From the NCBI RefSeq assembly GCF_905147045.1, contig NC_065917.1:1-64000 (forward strand): a stretch of 64,000 nt of DNA, given 5' to 3'. The notes beneath the pieces were generated by a model. That model was given only the letters and a program-made list of their open reading frames with translations. It did not search any database and was not told where the DNA came from. The stretch is from Nymphalis io. Taxonomy: Eukaryota > Arthropoda > Insecta > Lepidoptera > Nymphalidae. Both the position numbers and the translations under genes were made by a program. Positions 41,661-53,273 of the stretch are shown here, in pieces (the stretch's first letter is position 1; each line of letters opens with the position of its first letter).

Positions 41661-42106
41661 GACCTCTGGAGTCCGGCGAGTTCGCGGAGATATCCGTGCG
41701 CACGATATACCGCAACCGCGTCACTTGCGGCAGCGTGCGCGCGGGACAGTCGGCGTCGCTGGGCCTGGGTCGCTTCCCGCCGGGACTGCGGCAGGGCATG
41801 GTGCTGCTAGCGCGGCCGGGGGGCTACGACGCGGGACTATCAGAACTAGTCCACTCGTCGCAAGCTTCGGAGAAGAATCGAAAGAACGCGAGGAGACAGA
41901 ACAAAAATATCCTCCAGGACATCGCCAACATGAAGAACAGCCTCACGAAGACATCGGACACGAAGTGCACGAACGTGTACGTGTCGGACGACGGGAGCAA
42001 GTACAGCGACGCGCACGTGACGAGCGACACGCAGGGCAAGTGCGTGTGTGACGACCTGGTGTTCCTCGAAGACCCAAACGACCCTAGACGCTGTATATAC
42101 TTTGAG
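41661..42106 (+). pseudogene. GTPBP2: GTPBP2-like, copy C, exons 12a and 12b fused by deletion
   Basis: Acceptor cccccag, donor gtgagc. It encodes PLESGEFAEISVRTIYRNRV, GSVRAGQSASLGLGRFPPGL and RQGMVLLARPGG, then jumps to LSELVHSSQASEKNRKNARR and an acidic stretch ending RRCIYFE. Copy D shows that these are two exons separated by a 497-bp intron. Here 551 bp are missing, including 54 coding bases, so the frame is kept. The acidic, serine-rich insert before the next conserved block is not in vertebrate GTPBP2 and may be an insect feature. Confidence 0.85.
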
Positions 42107-42476
42107 GTGAGCAGAAAACTCTACTCGTTTTTAAAAGATTAGCAAACCTTAGATATGCGATTCCACGCGATTCGCTACCAGCTCTGCTGTATTGTACACC
42201 ACAAACACTTCTCGATCAATATATCTCTATATATAACACGACACTGTTACACTTAACTACTTATATACACTTTAGTTTTACTTACAAAGTTCCGATAACA
42301 ACTTCACAGATAACCAAAACGGTAAATTTTTCGCGAATCCATAGTCAATACCACAGAATATTAAGATTTCGACCAAATTTCAAGGTCAAAGTTGCTTATA
42401 TACTCTACTTGCTATTGGAATCGACTATAGACTTGTATATGTTTGCACAGCACATTGTGTGTGTGTTTTTTTTTAT

Positions 42477-42728
42477 CCGTAACAGCACGAGAATGTCCTA
42501 CTGCTGGGCTAAAGGCCTCCTCTCCCTTTTTTGAGGAGAAGGTTTGGAGCTTATTCCACCACGCTGCTCCAGTGCGGTTTGGTAAATACACATGTGGCAG
42601 AATTTCAGTGAAATTAGACACATGCAGGTTTCCTCACGATGTTTTCCTTCATCGTAAAGTACGAGATGAATTATAATCACAAATTAAGTACATGAAAATT
42701 CAGTGGTGCCTGAACCATCTTGGCTGTT
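42477..42728 (-). mobile_element. SINE type 2, headless
   Basis: gagaatgtcctactgctggg to aattcagtggtgcctgaacc, with most of the tRNA-like head deleted. The identical shortened copy is at 60655-60905. Confidence 0.7.
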
Positions 42729-42749
42729 TTTTTTATATGCTAGCAATAT

Positions 42750-45700
42750 TTATTTATTTTAAGGACCACTAGTAGCTACTACATGTTTTAATGACAAATG
42801 TAAAACAATTTAGTGAAAATAGCTAACATGTGAAGCTTTTTAAAGTAGCCACAACAATTACAATATTTGTTTTAAAAATACATTAACACATAATTATAGC
42901 AACATGAGTAGAAAGATTAAAAAAAAAAAAAAGCAGTCCAAATTGGTACAAATTAAAGATCATAAAAAAATAAACATGCACTTAATAAAATTAAAATTAA
43001 TAACACAAATAGTTTGAAATTGATATAGGTACAAATTAAAATTAAATAATTCAACAACTATTTCAACAACAAATTAAAAATTAAGATAACATTATTTATT
43101 ATTTATTTATTTATTTATTATTTATTTGCATCTCTCAACAATTCTAGCGCCCGTTTACGATAAATCATGGCAGAGTCATTAAAAATATCTAGATCTTGAC
43201 AAAAACCATTGTACAACCGTGATGATCTAGGCATTGGTGCATTACATCCTAATTTCGTTTTTGATATTCTGACATCAAAAGTGCCCAGAAAACTACGAAC
43301 ATTGCGCCTTGGAATACGATAGTATATCTTTTCAAGTAAGTAAGTACAGTCGATCTCGTTACGAATTATCTTAAATAGGAAAGAGAGATCTAATAATTGT
43401 CTGCGTACAGAGAGACTATCCATATTAAAGTCTTTCAAGAGATTGCTGTAATTTTTATTAGATTTATTGTATGAGGTTTTTTTGTTTCTGGATAGATGAT
43501 ATACAAATCGCTTCTGTATTCTCTCTATACGCGGACGATGTACATTGTAACAAGGATTCCACACAACACTACCGTACTCCAGTACACTACGCACGTAAGC
43601 GTTATAGATTATTTTTTTCGTGTTATTCGTGAAGTGTTTACCATTTCTAATTAAAAATCCTAACGTTTTGGAACTTTTCGTAATTATTTTATTGAAGTGC
43701 GGGACAAAAGTAAGCTTGTCATCAAAAATGACACCCAAATCACTTATTTCAAAAACTTCCTCCAACTTGATGTTATCAATGCTATATATTGTTTTGATTA
43801 TATTGAGCTTTCGCGTAAATTTTATATGCTTGCACTTACTGACGTTTAATTCCATTTTATTATTTTTACACCAATTATATATAGCATTAATATCCGCCTG
43901 TAAGAGCTCTGAGTCAGCTAAGTTGTTTATTACTTTTGTTAATTTTAAATCGTCCGCAAATAAAAATACTCTACTATAATGTACCGTATCACAAATATCA
44001 TTAATGAAGATATTAAAGAGCCAAGGTCCTAAGTGTGACCCTTGAGGAACCCCGGAGCAGGCTTTATATAGACTCGAGCTAAAACATTTTAAGACAACAA
44101 ATTGTTGTCTATTGTATAAATATGATTTGAACCACTCAAGCATATTACCATTGAATCCGTACTTGCTTAGTTTTAAGAGTAAAATATCGTGCGAAACTTT
44201 GTCGAAAGCCTTGGTTAAATCGGTATAAATTGCGTCAAATTGCTTGTGGTAATCAATAGCTGGCACAATGAATTCACTGTACGAAACAAGATTTGATGTT
44301 GTAGATCGACCCTTTATAAAGCCGTGCTGGTTATTATTAATCATTTGCTTAACATGACATTCTAGATATGGGTAAACTATTGCTTCAAATACTTTGGCAA
44401 AAGTGGAAAGTATGGAAATCGGTCTATAATTCTCAATGCACTCACTACCCTTGGACTTATATACCGGTACGATCCTAGCTATTTTCCACTTATCGGGAAA
44501 AACACCTGAGCGAAGTGATTCGTTGTATAATAAATATAAAGGGAAACTTAGTACCCATGCACATTTAGAAATAAATATAGGAGGGATATTATCATAACCT
44601 GTCCCTTTAGTTGTATCAAGTCTTTTTGAGTATTGATAAATCTGTCTTCGCGATATTACAAAATTAGTGAACGCTCCAAAGTCATGTTTACATTGATTAT
44701 TATAAGATGGTAATGTATATGAACTTTGAGATTGTGTGTAAACAGAAGCGAAATACGAGGCAAATTCGTTACAAATTTCTGATCCCGATTTCATTACTTT
44801 TTGTTTGTAAGTCATTATGCCTGGGAGTGCGGTACTATTATCTTGTTTGCCCTTAAGGTATGACCAAAAATATTTAGGATTTCTACTAATATTTTCTTCA
44901 ACAATCTTAATGTAATTATTGTAGCAAATTTTCGATAAATCTGCACAACGTTTGCTCAAAAGACGTAATGAAATTTCATCAAGTGGGTTTTTATATATTT
45001 TGTATTTATTTAAAAAAACTTGTTTCTCGTTATATAAATTTATCATTTCCTTAGTGAACCATGGAGGATATTGTTTACCTTTTTGTTTCTTCTTTGGTAC
45101 ATATTTTTCGATCAATTTGTTCCAAATTTTATAAAATTTATCGATCATTAAGTTTATTGACTTACAATTACAAAATTCGCTTAACCAATTGATATTATCT
45201 AATTCTGAAATTATACTTACATAGTCAGCTTTAAAATAGTTCTTCTTTTCACCAATAACATTACTTTTTAAAGAAGTTCTTGATGAATAAGAAACTAATA
45301 TATCTAAGGGAGGATGGTGGTGATCTGGAGGCACTATTGGCAAAATAGACTTACTAATTTTTATGTTATTATGATTACTGAATATTAAGTCTTATATTTT
45401 ATTATTGTTATTACAAATGTTATTATGTTGAACTAAATTATTGAGAGATGCAAAATCAACTAGCAAATTTCCTAAGGAACTATTAGAAATAACATTATCA
45501 TCAGTAGCGAACCAATTGATATTACTTAAATTAAAATCACCCACGAGCATAACATTTTGTCTATTCTCTGCAATTCTACTATTAAAATTTTTGATAAAAT
45601 TAGATAGCATATTACGGCTAACGGGAGGAGGCAAATAAACTGCACATAATGCAATTGAGTTACACTCATCGTGACAATTTTCTCGTTCAATATTTATCCA

Positions 45701-45866
45701 AAGATCTTCACACTGACTTTCACAAAAACTGAGTCGCATTGATTTCAGTTTATTTGAGACCGCCACTAAAACTCCACCACCATCTTTTTTACAATGTAAA
45801 AGTGAACTATCACGATCTCTTCTGTATACTGTATAACGGTTGTCGAATACTTCATGGTTCTCTATT
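42750..45866 (-). mobile_element. Outer LINE, 3' portion, copy 2
   Basis: It begins on the plus strand where copy C departs from copy D (tagcaatatt then tatttatt), giving the LINE 3' end. It contains the 3' untranslated region (43117-42750, AT-rich) and ORF2 from 45866 to 43118. The 5' portion resumes at 50169 on the far side of the inner LINE. Confidence 0.8.
43118..45866 (-). pseudogene. Outer LINE ORF2: endonuclease end and reverse transcriptase
   Basis: The endonuclease part (45866-45392) shows DGGGVLVAVS and VMLVGDFNLSNINW. A single in-frame TAA at 45392-45394 interrupts it. The RT frame (45343-43118, 741 residues) has NYRPISILSTFAKVFE, DLTKAFDKVSHD, SGVPQGSHLGPWLFNIFIND and the catalytic FLFADDLKL, and ends with the thumb and a basic tail. 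Apart from the TAA and the inner LINE insertion the ORF is intact, making it one of the youngest LINEs here. Confidence 0.85.
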
Positions 45867-46058
45867 TTATTATTATTAATAATAATAATAATAATAATAC
45901 TTTATTTCAGATTAAACAATCCATATTAAATTAAAATTAACATTAAATTCAAATAAAATTAAAAAAATAATAACAAATAAATTAAAATAAATAATTAAAA
46001 TTAAAATTAAATAGATTAGTAACGAATGCTTAAACTATGTTAGTACTTAATCCTAGAA

Positions 46059-48907
46059 TTAGACCCGCTTCACATGTACACCATTCCAGTGTTCCCAGAA
46101 GTGACTGTCCAATTTACAAGCCAATGTGCTGAGGAGGGTGTTGGTACTTTTCGAAGTTCTGCTCATAATGGAGGCGACACGCTTGCGTATTATAGAGAAA
46201 AAATCGTCCACGCGAGCATCAGCGAACATTGCCGTTGAGGAAACCTCGACACTGTAGTGCAGTGTCGAGGTTTCCTCAACACCGCCCTCAACACATTGTT
46301 GTATTGGACGCGTAGGGCACTGTAGGCCCTCAGCGTATAGTTCGTCCACAGACTGCACGTGTAAAATGATTGGCAATATGCTCGAAACAGGGCCAGCTTT
46401 ACAGGTGTCGTACACCGTGCAAATCTGCGAGCCAACATATTACCTCGGACCGACAGAGCCCTACGCTCACGTTCAATGTCACTGTTATCACTGAGGTTTT
46501 CATTAACTATGTGACCAAGGTATCTGAAATCAGTTACCTATTTCAGGGGTGTGCCATATAGTCTTATGTCAGGATTACAATTTATCGGCTTGTTCCTACC
46601 CCTGAAAATTATAAATTCACTTTTCTTCGCATTGTAACTGAGTCCATTCACCCTGGCATAGTCCTCACAGATCTTTAGCAATTTTTTGAGACCACTGACT
46701 GAAGGGCTCAGCAGAACCATGTCGTCCGCGTAGCTGAAATTGTTCATAGCCACGCCATCGATGGAACATCCAACTCCGGCTCCACTCAGCCTCCGAATCA
46801 GTTGGTTCACATACAAATTGAAAAGCCTGGGCGATGTGAGGCCACCCTGTCTTACTCCGCACTTCAATTTGTATGAATCGCTTAGTGACTGTCCCCATCT
46901 CACCACGTTCGTTTGGTTTTCATACCAGTACTTAGGCAATGAGATTTGATTGGATCTTAAGCTAGTTTCGGTTTTGAGCTTTTGCCAAAGAATTTTATAT
47001 GACACTCGATCAAAAGCTTTAGACAGGTCCAAAAAACAAGCGTATACCGGCGATTTCCTGTCAGTGTAGTACCTCACAGTCTGCTTGAGGCACAGTATTG
47101 CGGTCTCAGTTGATAATTCAGGCTTAAAGCCAAACTGCGCGTCGTGAATTTTGACTGAATTATTTAACTGTGCATCAAGAAGACTGTCCAGGACCTTTGC
47201 TGTGATTGTCGCCAGTGATATCGGCCTGTAATTTGACCCGTCTGCCATATCCCCTGTTCTGTTTTTAACTATGGGCACCACAACAGTCATCATCATTGCA
47301 TCTGGTAGATAAACATGGCTACAACAAAGATTATAGAGTAACCTGAGAACTCTGGAAAGGTGAATACCGGCATACTTTAAATGATCGATGCTCGTCGAGG
47401 CCGTCGTGACCCGGCGATTTCCCACGTTTCATGCTGTTTAACGCTTTCATTATGTCATTTCTTGTGAAACAGACCGGACCCTCACCAGCGACACTAACAC
47501 CCCCAGCATCGCTCTCATCCCCACAGTCACAAATTTCACATGGGTCCACGCTAAACTGGGCTTTAAACATATTAGCAATATTTTTAGAGCCACTGGTACC
47601 TCCTACCTCAGCCGGAAGGCTCGCCTTTGCATTCAGCCTGTTAGTTTGTTCCCAAAATTTACTGAAATGTTTAGCCTCATACGACGAGGCGAGGATATCC
47701 ATTTTTATTGTTTCGGTATTGTCTTGGCACCACTTTAATTTGCTCTTAAAAACCTTACGTGATTCTCGCATCTCGTCGTATGTCCACCACATGTCGGCCT
47801 TCCAGCTAATATCCACGACTGAAAGCAATTACGAGTTTTCAAATGAGCCATCCTAACGTGCTTATTCCATCCCATAACATATTCTTTCTTACTACGCTTT
47901 ACAGTTTTGTGGCTGGATAATATTGCAGCCTCCTGCAATATACCTATAATATCACTATACAGTTTATCTATAATTACTTTATGCTCGGACTTATTACATA
48001 CGTTATTGCAACAATCGATCATTTCTATTGGAAAATTAACTAAACTTAACCTATTGTTACATAATTCAGTATATAGTTTAATCTGGTCACTATCCCTATG
48101 ACCCCATATTATTTTGTTAGTAGAGAGCGGGGTCGATTCTAGTTTTTTATGATTGGCTTGTGCATTATAGTTAAAACTACAATGGACTTCCAGAGGATAG
48201 TGATCAGACCATGACACATTATTTATAACATTGATACTTTGTATATGCCTTCTAGCTAGTTCCGTTACAATGCAGTGATCTAACCACCGCGAGGACCCAT
48301 GACTGTCACTAACATATGTGTAAACATTGTTCTTATTAGCAAGCATTTCATAGTCAGCACATACATAAGACTGATCAGTACAAAATTGCATCATTTCATT
48401 AAAAAATAACTCTTTAGGATGCGCATTAAAGTCTCCTAATACAAAAACTATACTAATTCCACAATCCTCAACAATTGCATTAATTTCACTCAGGCACTCT
48501 GTGTATTCTATTAAATTATCTGCACAGTCTGTAGGCATGTAAACAGAAAAATATAGTATATTATACTCACGAAGTTTACATTTGATCGCGCACAGCCTCA
48601 CGTTATTACATTTAACCACTGACACAGAAGAAAAAACACCCTTTCGCCATAAGAGCGCGACGCCACCATAGGGTCTGCCTAGCAGAATGCTGGCACTGGT
48701 GTCCACAGCCGACGTACCAGTAGATTCAAACTCGTCGTGAACAGTGCCGAGGTAGGTAAGGTCATGAGGTAGTAACCAAGTCTCCTGTAGTGCCACTAAG
48801 TCGGCACTCAAGCAAAGTCTTCTCACACTGTCTATTGAACGCTTAAGAAATTTACAATTAAAGCTCACCACCTTTATTTTATGACTTTTTAAGTTATTCT
48901 TATCCAT
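46059..48907 (-). pseudogene. Inner LINE ORF2, copy 2
   Basis: Endonuclease (48907-47860): VVSFNCKFLKRS, LVALQETWLLP, FVLGDFNAHPKEL and VSWSDHYPLEV. RT (47425-46538): NYRPISLATITAKVLD, LDLSKAFDRVSY, CGVRQGGLTSP and the catalytic FSYADDMVLL. The C-terminal region (46538-46059) contains the fold-back insertion at 46235-46279. Two one-base frameshifts separate endonuclease, linker and RT; both are shared with copy 1. The ATG of ORF2 overlaps the stop of ORF1 (ATGGATAA). Confidence 0.85.
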
Positions 48908-50123
48908 TTTGTTTGTTTAAATTTACTGAAGCCTTTTTTCCATGTCTAAAATATATATACTTTCTGAAATAAATATCTTCCGGCCATAAATTAGCGTTAG
49001 TAAATACGGCCAATTTACTTCGTGGTATATAAAATTTGAAAGATAGATAATTTCTTGAACCTTTCGTATGTACTTTCTCTGGCAATATTTTTATCTGTGT
49101 CTTTTCATATATATAATCCGCTATATCTTGCTCCGTGTTTTCTTTTGAAATATTGTAAATATATAACGGAATTTGAATGTCTGCTGCTTTTAATTTTGTA
49201 GTTGAACTCGAGACGGCAGTACCTCGCATCCCTTTAAAACGCAACGATTTACGCTTTGTAACTCGAATCCATTCGCCTTCACCGCCACTGTGAGTGTCCG
49301 CCACTCCGTCTTGCTCGCACATTATTACATCGTGTGACGTCACTAAACCATCTGCCGCTATCGGCACCGATAACGGTGCCTCACGCACGTCGTTCCGTCG
49401 ATGCGAATTATTGCCGCGGTGAGCCTCCACGTGTTGCATCGGCGGGGTGACAGAGATAGCTGTATCATTTACTATTGCCGGAGTGCATGCGTGCGTCGGC
49501 GATGGACGATCCGGAACCTGTTTTTGCACAGTCATTCTCTTTGTTGCAATATTCTCTAGTTCGTTCGTTGACCCCATCGATTCGCTAGCGTAATCGGGAC
49601 TATCCCGCATGCAGAAACCACCTCTCTTTGTATTTACATACTGACCATTGTCCCTTGATACAACTTCTGATGCTTGTTTCTTTTCTTTTTCACTAAAATA
49701 TTTTTCAAATACACTTTTTGTGATATATTCTTCCTTTTGATTTTCTATGGCCTGGACTTGACTTTGAAGCTTAACAATATCCTTTAGTAGTCGCGTTACA
49801 TCTATATGATCAAACGTAACAGGCGGTAACTTTTGCAAGTCTTTTGCCACAAATATGGGGATATTTTCGGGATCTATACTCCTTAACACCCCAATTATAT
49901 CATCAATATTTTTCTGTCTTCGGTCTTCACCTTTCCTTTTAACTAGCCGTTGCGGAATCGATTGAAACAATAAACACTTGGCTTTAAGAATTTCCTGTTC
50001 ATCAAAGGATTGGCGGCATATAAGGGCCAAGCTTACATTGTTCATAACATCTAATTTGTTTTGAATGAAACTAAGCACCTCGTTTATCACAATGTTACAA
50101 TTATTACACTTTAACGTATCCAT
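48900..50123 (-). CDS. Inner LINE ORF1, intact
   Basis: 407 residues from MDTLKCNNCNIVINE. It has a CNNC pair, a coiled coil (LKDIVKLQSQVQAIENQKEE), a low-complexity middle with HVEAHRGNNSHRR, and a C-terminal domain from IQIPLYIYNISKENTEQDIA to YIYFRHGKK that could be an RNA-binding fold. Upstream the frame is open through the outer LINE stub to 50318, but the methionine at 50123 is the first inside this element. Likely an RNA chaperone and packaging protein. Confidence 0.7.
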   Translation of the reverse strand: MDTLKCNNCNIVINEVLSFIQNKLDVMNNVSLALICRQSFDEQEILKAKCLLFQSIPQRLVKRKGEDRRQKNIDDIIGVLRSIDPENIPIFVAKDLQKLPPVTFDHIDVTRLLKDIVKLQSQVQAIENQKEEYITKSVFEKYFSEKEKKQASEVVSRDNGQYVNTKRGGFCMRDSPDYASESMGSTNELENIATKRMTVQKQVPDRPSPTHACTPAIVNDTAISVTPPMQHVEAHRGNNSHRRNDVREAPLSVPIAADGLVTSHDVIMCEQDGVADTHSGGEGEWIRVTKRKSLRFKGMRGTAVSSSTTKLKAADIQIPLYIYNISKENTEQDIADYIYEKTQIKILPEKVHTKGSRNYLSFKFYIPRSKLAVFTNANLWPEDIYFRKYIYFRHGKKASVNLNKQNG

Positions 50124-50168
50124 ACCGACGGAGGTCACTGACCCGTGACCGACCGCACGCGACCGCAC

Positions 50169-50318
50169 TATACAATTCTTAAGCCACGTTTCTGTTAATA
50201 TAATAACATCATAATTTGTACACGATAAATTGCAGATGAAGTCATGTGTTTTAGTACGGAGACCTCGGACGTTCTGGTAGTATATATTAAGACCGTTGAA
50301 TTTTATAACATGAAACAC
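50169..50318 (-). pseudogene. Outer LINE ORF2, N-terminal stub, copy 2
   Basis: The first 50 codons of the endonuclease (YYQNVRGLRTK, ILTETWLKNC). The missing continuation is found at 45866 (ENHEVFDNRY), on the other side of the inner LINE, so the ORF is split by the insertion. Confidence 0.8.
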
Positions 50319-50366
50319 TAAAATGATCTATGAGTTTAGAGAGCAAAGCAATTTACTGGATATTAT

Positions 50367-51065
50367 TCAAAACAGATTTTTTACATAAATACATTCTGAA
50401 TGTTCTGTCTTTCTCATAAATACCTTGCCCTGTCTAACCCACACAAATCTGTATTTTTTTTCTTTAGATTTTATTCGAGCTGCTGCATGTAAAGACTTAA
50501 TAGCCGGTGACAAGTGTTCCATAACATATATTGGCTGCTTATCTGCTGCAATACCTATGTGACTTGTGTTCAGTTTATCGTCAGGATGCGATTTATTGTA
50601 ATTGATGACACATGCTAGCATCGTGTCTCTCATTCGTGGTGTGGATAGCTTTACAATCACAGATCTGGGTCTTTTGTCGCTGTTGTTCAATTTTGCAACT
50701 CTAGTACAGTGATGTATATCAGACTCCTTTAGATCACATGATATTGCTTTACTCAGTTGCATTACTGCACTAATTAAATTTTCATTTTTATGCTCAGGAA
50801 TCATTTGTATTTCAATGTTATTTGATCGATTATACTGCTCCATAGTATGTATTCGTTGTTGCAAATCAGATGTTACATTTTTTAGTGCATTTTTCTCTCT
50901 TTCCATTTCCGCAAATTTATCGTCGTAACTTGCAATTATTTTTTTAGTAGATTCGTATTCTTCGCTCAAAAAAGTCATCGAGTTTTCAATAGTAGATATT
51001 TGCTCTTTTATAGGTTTAAGATTTTCTTGAATCATTTTGTTTAACATGTTAGTGATATCTTCCAA
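50367..51065 (-). CDS. Outer LINE ORF1 protein, FP-like, copy 2
   Basis: Protein identical to 4479-5177: an N-terminal coiled coil and an FP-like C-terminal domain, 232 residues. It opens with TTG; the short frame at 51247-51092 may be the displaced N-terminus. Confidence 0.65.
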   Translation of the reverse strand: MEDITNMLNKMIQENLKPIKEQISTIENSMTFLSEEYESTKKIIASYDDKFAEMEREKNALKNVTSDLQQRIHTMEQYNRSNNIEIQMIPEHKNENLISAVMQLSKAISCDLKESDIHHCTRVAKLNNSDKRPRSVIVKLSTPRMRDTMLACVINYNKSHPDDKLNTSHIGIAADKQPIYVMEHLSPAIKSLHAAARIKSKEKKYRFVWVRQGKVFMRKTEHSECIYVKNLF

Positions 51066-51091
51066 TAGTAAATTTTTTTAAAGGCCTGAAA

Positions 51092-51247
51092 CTAATTACG
51101 AATGATTTGTTCAACGTCTTGTTTAGTAAGTTGTTCTGATGCAGGCGACCACTTTTCAGACTGTTTGCTTTTTTGCCGATTTGTCACATTGTAAGATTCT
51201 GGAGAAGTATTATTTCTTGTTGTTATTATTTTTTTCTGTGGAATCAT
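51092..51247 (-). CDS. Short ORF upstream of outer LINE ORF1, copy 2
   Basis: 51 codons starting MIPQKKIITT, identical to 5204-5359. Possible displaced N-terminal part of ORF1. Confidence 0.4.
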   Translation of the reverse strand: MIPQKKIITTRNNTSPESYNVTNRQKSKQSEKWSPASEQLTKQDVEQIIRN

Positions 51248-51641
51248 TCTTACTTAGTAACGACTATAACAGCAACTTCTTAACAGAAAAATAAATAAAT
51301 TGAAATAGGTCACTGTATATTTTTTAAAGTATTTCTTTGTTTTAAAATAAATTACTAGAACTTTAAGTGTTTCTTAAAATCGTTTTATAAAGCATTTATT
51401 TTTATTAATATACTACTTTCTTAACTTATTTTGTAAAATATTCGTAAAATAAGTCACTGCCCTTAGTAAAAGTACCTATATTATATAATTATCGTTTCAC
51501 CCTTTTGCGTATTAAACTTATTCAAACAATAATGTTTTTATATAGATCACACACTGTCTTTGTTATTTACACATATCTACGTTTTATGATTTCAAAACAC
51601 AGTCCTTATATTTTTAAAACAATTTTTTTTTACGGAGCTAT

Positions 51642-52380
51642 ATAGTTCCGTGCGCTTACGCCGCCTTTTTGGGTCTGGCACAGAAGTCTTCTCTCCAAGC
51701 TACTGGCATATGGTACACAAGCGTAGCCTTCGTGTTTTAGTAGATGGTTGCGCTTCACAATTCTATGTAGTGAATGCTGGGGTCCCCCAGGGATCTGTGC
51801 TATCTCCCACACTCTTTCTTTTGCATATCAATGATATGCTCTCCCTTGGGAACATACATTGCTATGCAGATGATAGTACAGTGCATGGTGGATACCGCTG
51901 ATGATACAAAGCAAAATCGCCATGCTGGGGATGGACGTTCGCTGCGACCTTAGTCCAAGGGCATATAATTACATCGAGGCTATGATAAAAAAAGCTTCAC
52001 GAAAACTCGGAGTTCTGAACAAGGTGCGGCGTTTTTTCACGCCGAAACAACTGTGCCTGTTATACAAAACACAGGTACGATCTTCCGTTAAATATTGCTC
52101 GCACCTTTGGGATGGCTCCGCTAAGTACCTACTGGAGGCCTTGGACCGGTTGCAGTGACATGCAGTACGCATTATTGGCGACGTAAAGGTAACAAACACC
52201 CTTGAACCTTTACAATTGCGTCGCGAGATAGCAGCACTGAGCGCTTTCTATCGACTGTATCACGGCGAGTGCTCTGAGGAATTATTCTCTCTAATTCCTG
52301 CTTCCCCCTTCCTTCTTAAGTCCACGCGAGCTGGTTCTCGATGTCACCGCCTAACTGTGACATCAATTCCTAACTGTGAC
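51642..52380 (+). pseudogene. LINE family J reverse transcriptase fragment, copy 2
   Basis: Same fragment as 5752-6690 but with a 199-bp deletion at 51892-51896 (ATACC at both ends of the lost piece), which removes the region just after the catalytic CYADD and shifts the frame. The TGA near 52156-52158 is shared with copy 1. Confidence 0.75.
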
Positions 52381-52386
52381 AATCAA

Positions 52387-52520
52387 TGTATTTACATAAG
52401 AAAAGTAGTATATGTAGTATATCAGTTGTCTTGTTTCCATAGCACGAGTTTTGTACAAGCTTAATTTGGGATCAGATGGCCGTGTGTGAAAAATGTCCCA
52501 GGATGTTTTTATTATTAGTT
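52387..52520 (+). mobile_element. SINE type 1, 3' part, copy 2
   Basis: Same headless SINE and junctions as 6696-6835. Confidence 0.7.
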
Positions 52521-52523
52521 TCA

Positions 52524-53216
52524 AAGATTTAGAATTAGGATTACGTTGTTAATGTACCAGGAGAACATAAACAGTGAGTCGGTCTCACCGAACGATTAGA
52601 TTAAAAGAGTCAATTAGTTTCAGTTAGGATTACAGTATTAATGTACCAGGAGATCATAAACAGTGAGTCGGTCTCACCGAGCGATTAGATTAAAAGAGTC
52701 AATTAGTTTCAGTTAGGATTACAGAGTTAATGTACCAGGAGATCATAAACAGTGAGTCGGTCTCACCGAACGATTAGATTAAAAGAGTCAATTAGTTCCA
52801 GTTAGGATTACAGTGTTAATGTACAAGGAGATCATAAACAGTGAGTCGGTCTCACCGAACGATTAGATTAAAAGAGTCAATTAGTTTCAGTTAGGATTAG
52901 AGTGTTAATGTACCAGGAGATCATAAACAGTGAGTCGGTCTCACCGAACGATTAGATTAAAAGAGTCAATTAGTTCCAGTTAGGATTACAGTGTTAATGT
53001 ACAAGGAGATCATAAGCAGTGAGTCGGTCTCACCGAACGATTAGATTAAAAGAGTCAATTAGTTTCAGTTAGGATTACAGTGTTAATGTACCAGGAGATC
53101 ATAAACAGTGCGTCGGTCTTACCGAACGATTAGATTAAAAGAGTCAATTAATTTCAGTTAGGATTACAGTGTTAATGTACCAGGAGATCATAAACAGTGA
53201 GTCGGTCTCACCGAAC
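52524..53216 (+). repeat. 89-bp minisatellite array, about 8 units
   Basis: Eight units, one more than in the duplicate at 6846-7438, with several variant monomers (gtacaaggagatcataagca; gtgcgtcggtcttaccg). Confidence 0.9.
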
Positions 53217-53273
53217 GCGGATGGCATTAATCGAAATAAGATCAATGTTAAATATATTCGATTTGGCCCTCAG

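Larger units (their letters stand above)
45867..50168 (-). mobile_element. Inner LINE, copy 2, nested in the outer LINE
   Basis: It runs from the 5' end at 50168 (gtgcggtcgcgtgcggtcgg on the minus strand) to a (TTA)n tail at 45867-45900. ORF1 (50123-48900) is intact; ORF2 (48907-46060) is frameshifted at about 47800 and 47400. The target duplication is short or absent (at most ATA). Confidence 0.85.
50169..51640 (-). mobile_element. Outer LINE, 5' portion, copy 2
   Basis: Same content as 4281-5750: stub of ORF2 (50318-50169), ORF1 (51065-50367), a small frame (51247-51092) and a non-coding AT-rich 5' region. It is joined at 51640 to the plus-strand family J fragment. Confidence 0.75.

Noticed and set aside
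45867..51640. Possible host gene cluster because of several long frames
   Set aside because: All frames carry LINE ORF1, endonuclease or RT signatures; none is a host gene.
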